This document shows, one piece after another, positions 13,401 to 25,400 of a stretch of DNA of 60,000 nt. Below the pieces are notes generated by a model. It did no database searches, was not told the origin of the DNA, and saw only the letters and a list, made by a program, of their open reading frames with translations. The stretch comes from Acanthaster planci. Its lineage: Eukaryota; Echinodermata; Asteroidea; Valvatida; Acanthasteridae. The stretch is from the NCBI RefSeq assembly GCF_001949145.1, contig NW_019091356.1, positions 3,072,713 to 3,132,712 on the forward strand, read 5' to 3'. Made by a program: the position numbers and the translations under genes. Positions within the stretch are counted from its first letter, which is position 1. Each line of letters opens with the position of its first letter.

Positions 13401-16400
13401 TCTGCATCTGACAGTGCCCTTAACCTTAACTCCTTAGGGTGTGTGCAAAATCATATTAAAATGGGAAGATTAAAAAATGTTAGGACTATCCTTGACTTAA
13501 TTTTGTACTGGGGTCACTTTGAATTCCACATTAAACACATTAGGAGAATCAGAGAACCTTTAATATTTTTATAAGGCTTAGCAAAGAAGTTGACGTAAGA
13601 GGCCTTAGATGTCGCACTTAGTCTTACGTGTTAAATGGAACTCCATGTTCTTAAATCAGGTTTTACGGGGGGAGAGGGGGGGCCTACATCGTCAAATACC
13701 TTGGTTACTGGCTTGGACCACTACTGGTTCTGGATGTAAGCAGACCGGCAACGCAAGCAGGGGGCTTGCGCTAGTGATGTTTTCATCTCTGACCTGCCAG
13801 GTGTACATCACATCTGTGCGATCTGGTATTTCACCTGCGGTAGGAGACAAAATGTAATGCTTGTGATTTGACAGACACAAGAAGCCAACATTCATGAAAG
13901 CTTGAATATCTTCAACAAGTGTTTCACATACTAAGTGCAAAAACCCAAGCACTAGCAACTTTCAACTTGCGCGGCAAAATCAGCTTTCAAGCCCCAGTTG
14001 TACCCACCGTCCAATCTTGCCAGTAAAATGAGCTGCCCACTCCTGGGGTAAAACTCTTGGATGGAAACACTTCCCACTCGATCCTGCACTGCCACACAGA
14101 GAGTGGCATTCTCTGAAGAGATGTTATTGCTGATGATGACAGTCACATGGAACACTCCTGGATCACTGATGACAAGTTCAAGGATGTAGTTGTTGTCATC
14201 TGTGAGATGCTGAATGTTGGGAGTGACCTGGCCCATCTCTGTGTGAACAGAGAACATGAGGTGAGTACCTTGGAGGAGCGTTACGTTTATGAGGGTGGGA
14301 TCGCCCAGTAAGGTGGGTCCAGTGCTGATGAGACTCAGTCCCATTACTGGGTCCTGCACGAGGACGCCTTCGGGGAGATGCACAGTCTCAGAGCTGACGT
14401 CATTACTGGCAGTGACGCTGATATTGTACACCCCGCTTGTGTAGAAAGTGTGGTTGGCTTGAGAGACTGCCGTGGCACTTGAGAGATAATCCTGCTGTTC
14501 CGTGATTCCTAACAGGTCCGAGAAGTGCCATGTGAATTGTACGGTAGTACCTGCTTCTATGGAGGCAGTGAAGGGGATGGAAGAGCCAGTTGGTAGTATC
14601 CCACCACTGCCACCATTTATCGAAAGGCCCCTGATGACTTCCTGAACTGATACTACAACTTGTGCAAGGGCCATGCTCACAAGATTTGAAGCATTGACTG
14701 CTAGCAGGTACTGGCCCGGTGCAGTGAAGTTATGGAAGCAAGTTGGCTCTGAATGACATTGTAGATGAACAGTAGCATTGTTTGATACCACAGACCACAG
14801 ATATGACATGTTTGTGGTTACCACGGGCATCACAAGGCTAAAATTGGCTAGGGCGTGAGTGGCGTACACATTCTGCATTTCTATCTGGATTGATCTGATA
14901 ACTTCTTGGACAACCACAGAGGAGCCAAGTGTGACCACGCCGGCTTTCTTGCTGTCCCAGTCCTGGAAGACACTGGCTTCCACGGCGAAGACACCAGCAC
15001 TCCGGTACCGGTGGCTCAGTGACACAAAGAGGGTACATCCCTCGCCGTAGCTGGCGGTGAGGTGCAGGTGCGCGCTATCCTCGTCGCCAACGGTGATGAA
15101 GGTGTCGTTGATGTCATACATGCTGTGGTTGAACACCGACCCGTCCCCAAAGTCTACCTGCAGCAGCACCTGCTGCCTCGCTGTTGTTGCCATGGTGATG
15201 AGCAACCCCAAGCTAGCATTCACCTTGTTGATGAAGGCCGAGTTGGACGACACTGACATAGTGAGATTTGTTATCTCACGACTAACTACCACCTGGTAAA
15301 AAAAATAAATAAATGCAGTCAGCTTAAGAAACAGTCCAAGACAGATTGAATCATAGAGTGTAGATTGAAGGCCATTATGACCAACATCAGGACTGTAAAC
15401 TGAACTAAAGTACTACGATGAAGACTTACCACATGTAGAGTCTTTTGAATACTGCCAAGATAATTGGAGACGTTGACCGTCACTTCATACACGCCCTCTA
15501 GCGTAAATCTTTGTACCTAAAAAATGAAGGGAAGACAGAAACATGCTTCACTCGTTGTTTGCTGTTCACTCGTAGCTATTCTCTTTAAAAAGTCCTATAG
15601 TCTTTGTCTTAAAAATACAGGGGTAAAATCTTGGATTCCAAACTTTGTCATCTTGACCTGCACAGTCATGTGTCTTATTGGAAGTCATATTCATCAATTA
15701 TTGAAAGAAATTTCAGTTTTGTTCAACAAGATGAACTTAACTTTGAATTGTAAAATGGGGGAACATTTGGCAGACATTTAAATCCTTCAACTCTGAGTAA
15801 TTCCATGTCACTGGACAGAAAGTAGTAGACTGTTATCTTGGGGGGCATACTGAGGTGTAAATACATTCTCATCACAAGTTATCTAGACAAGGGACTTAAG
15901 TGCACTCTTTCAGTTTCAAAGGATATTTGTGTGTAGATTTGACCCAGATTCGCTGCATGTGGGTCACAGACAAGCACTGGTTTTGGGCCTTCCCGCATTC
16001 ACCAGAACGGGTGACCACAAGTTGGCGGCAGGGGAGTTGTAAAGACAAGGGGAGCAGTGACATGCACCATTAACAACCTCACCAGAAATTGATCAGTAAA
16101 TCAGGGAAAAGCGGTCTCCTAAGTGGTCTCAAAGTTGTGATAATGAGGCCAAGCGGACAAACCACAGGGCTGTCAAGTCTCAGCCCTCAGGAACAACTTA
16201 CACCCTCGGCAAATTACGCACTGAGATTTACAAATGAAACCCAGCTTTCTCAAAGGCATTGACCCATAGTTTTGTCAATTATTTGGGTCCGACCATACCA
16301 ATGGACAACTTTGTCTGCTGCCAACAAGCACTTGGCTAAAACTGAAGCTAAATATATCAAATGTGAAGTGCTGTTTTGGGGGGATATTAGATCAGTTTTT

Positions 16401-19400
16401 CTTCCAACTTCAAAGTGGTACTTCAGAACATAGATACAGACAAATTAAGATAAGCTCATGACTCAGATACTTCAAGTCCTAAGAAAAAAGAAAGAAAATA
16501 CAAAAACTGGGCATAGTGTGGAGAGTTTTTTAAGTGGACAGATTTACGGCAGGTCATTGCTGGTTGTTGGAAATGGAAACCTAATAGAAAGACAGTGACT
16601 TCAGGATATCCACAAAAAATGACCTCAACAACTTCCCAGGACTAAAATATGACAATTTCACATCATTTTGTGGAGCAAAGTTGTTTAGTATTATGAACTG
16701 GAAGACTGCCACAGCCGCTACTATAGACAGAGTGACAGGATTATCCATTTCGTACGTGACTTTGTCACAAAGGTAGACGCGTCACGATGCCCGTGCTCCC
16801 ATTGGACGATCACAGAAGTTGCGCGCTAACTTCCGGTTCCACGGTTCCACATAAACGGCGATCAATGCATGTAACCCTATGTGCAGTGCACACGTGCAGT
16901 GGGCGTGGTTTAAACTGAAGTGACATCACACTTACGAACTGGATAGACTGTACAGTTATCATTATTCCATCATCCATCAAATGCGGCCTGTAGGCCATTA
17001 GAAAACTCCTTGCATGATCGTGATTTCCATGACTTTTTTCCTCTCAAAGCAAGAGTCCGTGACATCCTATTTTCCCCCCAATTTTCCACGACCCCGCGGG
17101 AACTCTAGATCTGATGTGAAATCTGAAGGGATGACAGTTGAGCCAGGCTTGGGGTGACGGAAAGTTGGGATGGGGTGGAGCTGCAGGAGGGGGAGGAAGA
17201 TGGGAATCTGTATCTCTCAAGTGTGACCGTGGAGCTATTGAAAGGGAGAGCGCTATTTCTCCAATTGCTGTTCAGGAAACCCTACCATGTTGTGAACATG
17301 CTTACACAGTAAAAGAAAATTTGTAAAAATCTCAAATAAGCTTTCTGGTAGATACCTGTTCTAGAACAACGCAGCAACAACTATATTTCTTTTCAAGGAA
17401 ACAAACAAGGCTGCCATTAAAATTCCGATAGTAACATTTGGACATAGACTCTATAAATAGCCACGAGAAACAAAAGGAGAGAAACTTGGCCCCAATCAAG
17501 AGCCATGAGTGATTTAAGAGATTTCCTGGGGTTAACAGGGTGGTGTTTCAGGCAGTTTATGACTGAGGTGATCCTACATTCCTGAAGAGAGAGGGGGGTT
17601 TCATCAACTGGACAAAGTGATTTTACATCATTGTGCTCAGGAAGAAAAAGGCAATGGTGACACTAGAGATAAAGCTACTTCAATTTGAGATAAGTAAAAT
17701 TTGTTGGTGATGTCAAACAAAGTTGAATTTGTGGTAAGGTATTTTGCACTAGGGAGGGCCCTAAGACTAAAACAAAACTACTTTTTTTCTTTCCAGGGTA
17801 AATTGACGAACTTTAGAACAGAATTCCTGTTGGCTCACAGAAGGGGATAAGACAGCACCGTCGCCAGCTTCAGGCATTCAGGGGGGCCACAGTATCGGCT
17901 AGGGGGGCCATATCACAGGAACAAAATATATTTTTCATGCTTGTGCTTCTTACTGATGGGGGAATAGCTTCCCAACAGGGAGCCTAGGGCCCCCTTGGTG
18001 ATGGGCTGGGATAAGAGAATTTTGACTAAAAAAGTCTGGATACAATTAACTGGCAACCCAGGAAAAACTAGGCCTTAGAGCCCAACGGCCTTTTCCCATC
18101 CACTGGCTTGAAACAAAAGCCCCAACATTCCTTTTCCAGGCCAGACGGGGCATTTCTGACCCCATCCTGGGACCCTGGAATACCCCTTTCCCGAACCCCC
18201 AGGACATAAGTGGCATTGGGGGTCCAGCCAATACCTCAAACCTATCACTGATCTCTTCAGCCTGATAAAAGATGAAAGAAAGCCGCCAGTGAGCAAGTTT
18301 TAAATGAATAACATCCTACTCTATCACCCCATTTTACCAAGACTTGGAAGAGAACAAGGACGGGAGATGAAATCCAAACCAGATGGGTACTGAAGTAAAC
18401 AATTCCTGGATTTGGTGAAAGGGCAACAAAGCAAAGCCGACTTCAGGGATAAAAACAAGCAATTATAGAATTTGGGTAACGGAAAATGACACGAAATTAC
18501 AGCTTCCCGTGCATTAATATAAACCCAACCATGGAACAATTTTGCAATGTCAGAGTTTCATTTTTTCCCCATGCCTGTTTTGATAGAGAATCACACGTAT
18601 CAAACAAGTTAAATGGTGACACTACACTGCAAGACGTCAGCCAAGAAGCAAGGCGTGTGATTGTAGCTTTTGAGATTTTTTGACCATCGTCTTAGAATTT
18701 AAGGTAATGCCTTGATGCTGCTGAAGGACAATGTGACAGCGACTGAGAACTGTAGAGAGTGAAATCTCTCCAAGCTTTAACTAAAACCTTCACGTACCTG
18801 GATATCCTGCATGCAAGTGATCCCTTCGCACTCGGGCTCTTCTAAAGACACTTCCGTGACGTTTAAACTGTCGTCATTGACGCCACCAAATGCCCACGCA
18901 AATGTCAAGTTGACTCCCATGGCCACCGAGGCCTGAAACTCCACCTCTTCCCCTACGAAGACTGATACGGCGGGCAGGGACGCTGCAGCCGTAACGTCTG
19001 ACGCGGGAACGCAGGAGGGAGCATCACCCTGGGTGGGCCGCAGAATGACCTGGAGGTCGGAGGGCAGAGGGCGCACCACGGTGATGCCAGTGGTGCGTGT
19101 GAGAGCAGATATAGCATTGCTGACGTCCACATCTGTGCACAAATTTTTAAACATATTCACTAAGCTGACATTTCTGGAATATGTAACTAAGTTAGCTCAT
19201 TTGCTCAACAAAGAAACCTATCCGTACTCAAGGTAGCTTTCAGAACCTATCCATGTGCTTTCCGTCACCAACGACTGATGTATTAAATATCTCTCTCTCT
19301 CTGTTGACTGATGCCTCGTTCATGATGAAAAGTAAGAGTTTAATTTGTTTTTCAAAACAAACATTTTTTTTTTAATCAAAGGGAGGAAACCCTAAGCAGT

Positions 19401-22400
19401 GTCAACAATGCATTTAGAAAATTTTCACGCTGGGTTCGATACAAATGCCTACTCCATTTTCTACATAAGCAATAAAATGTGAAACAATGATGTGGTACCC
19501 AACCGGCCGTGTAACTTTCCACCAATTGATTATTTTCACTGGACACCTGATTTTTTTTAAAGTGAGAATAGCTTGTAAGTTTAGTAAAAGCATACACCGT
19601 ACCTCCAGACACAAGACAACAATTTCACATTGCAAAGGGAATAAGGAGCAGTAGATTTTGAAATCTCTGATCAGGTGATCTGGGGTCTACCATGGAGCCC
19701 TGGGTTTACTGACCGGCATGCTGCCCCAGTGAGGCGAAGCAGCCGAGTGACAGGGGGCAAAGCCGGCAAATCTTGCACCAATTTGGGTCCGGGTGTGAGG
19801 CCTGGCAGGAGGTCCAGGCTGGCATTGCAAAAATGTATTCTTAATAGCACGCACTAGCAATCAATGTGTCTCAAGCTATCACCCGGCTAACAAGTTACAT
19901 CCTCATCTTTTTAGTGCATTTACTGATCTTGCAAGTTTTTATCCATTTTTCCTCTTTCAGTCACTTTTTCACTCCATGATTCTTTCAACTTTAACACCTC
20001 CTTGAATGAGGATTTACAGCGAATTTGAGACATTTGGCACCCAAGCATTTGTTGTGCAACATATTTGTGGTTTCACAGCATAAAAGGGAATTCAATTTCA
20101 ACTTTGTTGACAAATATGCATGTGGTACAGGAAAGGTTCAGTTTACTGAAAGACAATAGTTGTTGTCCTAAACTTCCACTTTACTTACCCTTTTCAATGA
20201 TTTTTCCTTTTGAAATATATTTTACTTAATATATAAAACAAATTCCACATTTGTTAGGTTTCCCTTCAACTAGAGTCTACAAGATACTTCCTAAATGTTG
20301 GTACATGACACAAAAATTTAGCGGTTTAAAAGCACGCCCTTGAAGAAATTCCAGGCTTTTTCAAAACCAATTTTCATGACCAGAAACCATGACCTTCACC
20401 TTGGCAGAATTTCTTTTGACGAGGTTAAACACCTCGTGCCAATGTCCAGTGGAGGGGGAGCTGTCTAGGGGTGTATCGCCCTCCAAGCACAACAATGCCT
20501 ACATGTACATCTACAAAACAACTGTCTCTGGCTTGTACAATCAGTCAACGGGACGCATCGGGTCAATGAATTCTTCATGAGGCAAACATGTTTAGGTGGA
20601 GATAATTTTAGAAGTTCGTTAACAGGCCAGCCGAAGAGTTCAGTTCAGTTAAAGGCACATGTAGGTATTCACAGAGAGTGAAGCAAAAAGACAGCTCTTC
20701 CGTAATTTTGAGCTCTACAGAGTTCAACTGGCTACTTCAATCAACTTTGTGAGTCAGTGCAAAACAAATTTCAGGTGTTTTCATACGCCTAATACCAATG
20801 TTGGCCAAAACAAAATTTGTGGGAAACAATTCAACGGCAGGATTTTAAGATTAAAATACCGATCATGCACGGGCAAACAAGGATGGAAAGGTTTCACTTC
20901 TACTATTTTACGTATAGGCCTATCTATTTCATGACAACATCTTATTCATTTCAAAAACTAAATGTCTATTCCAGGAAATTTTTGTACAATGTTCATTCCA
21001 TTCATTTCTTATTATCCTTACAGGCAGTGCTTCCGCAGGTTCTGCAATGAATGTGATGATGATCCCTTTGATCTTTATTTCTGATGGTGTAAAATCAACA
21101 TTACTTTCCACTCTCATCACGTGTACAACTAAAACAAGTTGACCGAGTGTGAAACAGCAATACCACCAGTGGTCTGGAGTCAATGATTCATCACTGTTTA
21201 ATAACAGTACAGTGGAATCTCACAATAAAGGCTGACACAAGCTTCATACATTCTTACACAACGGCCTTTACAAGTATAAGAGGGAGCCCAAGTATTATTC
21301 CGAAGACACCTTGAAAGTGCTTAGCCAAACAGTGATCTTCCAAGGAAGATGTAAATCCCCCTGTGCTACCAATCCCTCACGCCGTGAATTGGTACAGGGG
21401 CCCCATATGCAGCAGGTATGCATCGCTACTGCCCGCAGCACAGAGCGAGCAATCCCAGCAAATCCCCTCCTTTCAATCCATTCCTTAGTGGCCGCCCAGA
21501 GTCTGCCATTGTCAGCACAGCCCATAGCTTTCCACAGAAAGGAACTTTCCCCCAAGGTATATCACCCCTTACACTAACAACAGCAGTTGCCCCTGCACAA
21601 ACAGCGGCAGTGTGAAGTAAAAGCAATGTGATCGAAATCCAACTTTAGGAATCCTTACTCCCAAGGCTTAATTCATTTTACCCCACTAGTTCCATAACAC
21701 AAGGACAGGGGTGCCCGATGGTTAACAGTGTTCTAGCAAACATACCCAAGTTGTCCTTCCATTGCAATTTGGAATAATGTACAATCCCTTAGAGTGGATG
21801 TAATTGATAACTGTTTGCAATCTCATTATTTTCAAGGCAAAGCAACTTTTTTTGCTGTTTTTACACATCAGTACAGACAAGCTTGAGCGTTAATAAACTC
21901 AAAAGTTAACTTATTAAAATGAGGAAAAGCATTTTTCCATTTGCACCATTAGCAGTTCATATTACTTTATCTACAATTTTTGATTGATTGCTCTGTCTAA
22001 GTTGGTAACATTAAAAACTTAACTAAGTAAAAAACTACGCAAAATGAAAACAAATTGTTTACAAAAAAGTTAAGATTGAGTGAGAACTGCACAGCAATTT
22101 TTAAAAAATCTACCTACCTATGAGCCATCTCCCCTCATGACGAAAAGTATACACAAAACTGTCTACGACAGAGGAGTTGCCATAGTGAAGGGACGTCTCC
22201 GCAATCCGTTCACCATTTACATTCCACCTGAAGACAATTTCATCAAACTGGCTGCCACTGAATCCATCTAGACCTGAAAGCAGTACATATAAATTTGATT
22301 TACACAAGTTTAGAATCTTTGTTAACTTCACTATCCAAAATCTACCCTAAGAATCCAACACCTGTTTTTTTTCTGTATTAGGACAGAGTCGGGTCTGTCA

Positions 22401-25400
22401 AGCACAGACATTGACACTTGCATCTGTCCATTTTCTGTTGAACTACATGTACCTGTACAGAGAATGCACAGGTTTTCAGTTTTTTCCCTTCAGAAGCACG
22501 GAGTAAGGATCGAACGGCACATTCACAATGGCAATACTACGTGTAAAGTTTAGCTCAAGTGAGATACTTTTACACTACTACCCAAAACACCAAAAAATTT
22601 ACAATGAAAGAAAATCATTTTTGACATCAGCAGATGAAAAAAAAAATGAATTCATGCAATTTGATTACATTCTCTACCTCAAGTTGCATCCCAAATCTGT
22701 TTTCAAAATTTCTACACAGCCAGACAAATCAACTTTGACTCGTTTTTTTTCTTTGACTTGGTTTCTGTGTATGAAAACTTGCCAGAAAATGGTTGCAAAT
22801 AGGTCCCTACTTGGCAGACAAAAGACTCCAATTTGGAAGTCTTCCAAGAGACAGAAAAAGTCTGACAAAGGCAAGACAATGCAAACATCAGCGCTTTGTC
22901 TGCAACTGGAAATTATATACGCTGACGCCTTGTCCAGACCATACTGAAACGGCCCGACCACCCACGAGAGCTTACATGCAAGGGATTTAGCAGTAATCTC
23001 CCCTGATTTATGATATTTCCTTTCCCCATTTTTCTTGGCTCCGGCAACATTTGCACAACTGTTAGTCCCAAAGAAACATGAACCGTGGTCTTTCTGATCC
23101 CCAGACAGATGTGTTGGTGTTGCTACAGATGTGGGCTGGAAACACCTGTGAACGTGGAGGGTGAAGGAATATGGGCCAATGTCCTACGACTGGTGGCAGT
23201 TCAAATATAACCACACAGTTCACACACGCAGTGGGAGCCACTGCAGGCGCGGGGCTAGGAGGAATGAACCCCCCCTTCAATTTTTCCCCACTTCTCAGTT
23301 AGCTCAACCCCTTACACCACAACACACATGTACAGGTGCACAGAGACTAATTCTGACAATTTTAATGGCTGTTGAAAAAAATGTGCAAAGTTTCAACTTC
23401 CAACTAACGTCAAATGTTGTCATTCTTAGTAAAATGTTTACCCCTGACCAGGGGAAATGCTACAAGAGTTCTACATGTGCATGTGATGCCTGTGAGTAAT
23501 TTTAATACACTAAACATGTGGGGTTTGGGCTACCGACAGTCATGAAGTTGCCATTTCACAAGTATCAAAGATTGTATTTTTACTTGCACTGGACCAATTG
23601 TAATCGAACATTATACGGACAGACCATTCTTTTCCTCTTGAATTTTCCTCCTGTTACCCACAAATTCTCAAGTCACTTCTCCACTACAGTTCTCAACCAA
23701 ACATCTTTGGAGGATACTTCAATTCGGGAAGTCGTGCCCTGCAACAAATCTCATTTCTACAGTCCCCACCCAAACAAAAATAATTGAAATTGCCTACCTA
23801 AGTCTTCCAGTTCATCCCTTGCCAGGGCCACTCGGGCCTCGAAGCGGACTGTGGTCCCTTCCTGCACCAAGTGTCGAGACCGACTCAGCTCGGCGGTTAA
23901 TAAATAGGGACCGTCCACCGAGTAGACACTGACTGCGCCGTCACCTCCGCACGGTAGACTGACATTTCCACATCTGTTTGTGATATTTTGTAACTTGTGA
24001 ATCCACAAATTTACTTCAGTGCTAAAATGTTCCTTCTACATTTGATGAAACCTGGAAATATTCAGGCAAAGCTCTGACATTTGAGGTGTTTTAGCAAAAA
24101 CATTAGATTTTCCTCTTTTTTGTTTTTTTTTCCTATCACAGCTATCGCACTGTTGCTGTACTGTACAGCGAACATGTAATCTAACATTAGCAAATGCAGG
24201 ACATTTTTAATAAGATAAATTTCTCTTCAAGGGCCGTAAAGGCTATAATTTAACTGGCAGATAAAAAATTTGGCAGAAAAAAAAACTGGCAGATCACAAA
24301 TTTTAAAAAGAGGTCAAGAGAAAACTTACGTTATATTGCATAATTGGTCTGGTAACCTCTCTCCTATTACACTGCTACAGGTACAATTGGCACCTTGTCC
24401 ATGTATACCAGCATACAGGAATCTGTATTGCATAAATAAACTGAAACTATGACAACAAAGCACCCCAATGTGTTCCAATCCTTAATCCTCTGAAGTTCAA
24501 CAGACATTTTTCCAAAACCCAGACCATGCAATGCCATTTAGGCATGATAACTTTGAAGAGAAAGAAGAAGTGAACGGGAAAAAACAGTTGTGGAAGTTAC
24601 AAACTTGTGCTTTGAGCCAATGACAGAAGCTGTTCCTTTCGGATCAAAAAGCTCTGCAGGACCACCCACACTGATGAAATAATTATTGTTAAGGCAAAGA
24701 AAATGTACAATTCTTTGGGGAATGACATGTCCATTTTATAAATTCTCAGATTAAAAAAAAAAACAGGAAATGACAGAAGTTTTCAACGTTTTATTTCACC
24801 ATGTAGCAAAACCATTCTGATTGACATAAGCATTAAGCATCTCTCGAGAAAAGATATAAACTTCTTCCTAACACGACGGCTTATCACAGCATATTCCTAC
24901 ACAGTATGTAGAACACTTTGATAAATCATGAGGATTTAATTTTTTAATTTGATTTTTACCCTCTTGCCCAACAAGAGCTTGCACATGAGGCTGGGGTGAA
25001 CTCCAGATTCCCATCTGAGTCTTGCAGTGAGCTCTCTGATGATGTGTTGCCGTGAGTACATCCTAAGTACCATGACGACCCTACATCAAATAAATTGTTA
25101 TCATTAAAATTAAGTCCGTACAGGGTACTCAACTGCAAACAAACTCACTAGCAATCCCTACAATGCTCCAAGAAATAAACTCCAGAACTAAGATCAATTT
25201 TTCTTCATAAGATTTCACATTCACCCTTGCATCAATCCATTTCAGCTCACGACTTGAACTATGAAAATACTGGAAAACCCTAAATAATTAATCCTAGTGA
25301 AAGTGCAGTTTTCAAGGACTGCAGTATAACTTTACACAGCATGGGCTATTAAATAATATAACCTTTTGGAAAAGAACTTTAAACTTGTAAGAACATTATG

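Larger units (their letters stand above)
11961..23797 (-). other. PKD1-like introns 4-9
   Basis: Stretches 11961-13699, 15517-18797, 19133-22117 and 22274-23797 hold no recognised gene. Noted inside: the CpG/ETS/CCAAT cluster at 16.8 kb, a GC-rich patch at about 19,680-19,830, and an exon-like segment at 21,022-21,128 that does not fit the phase. Confidence 0.5.
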
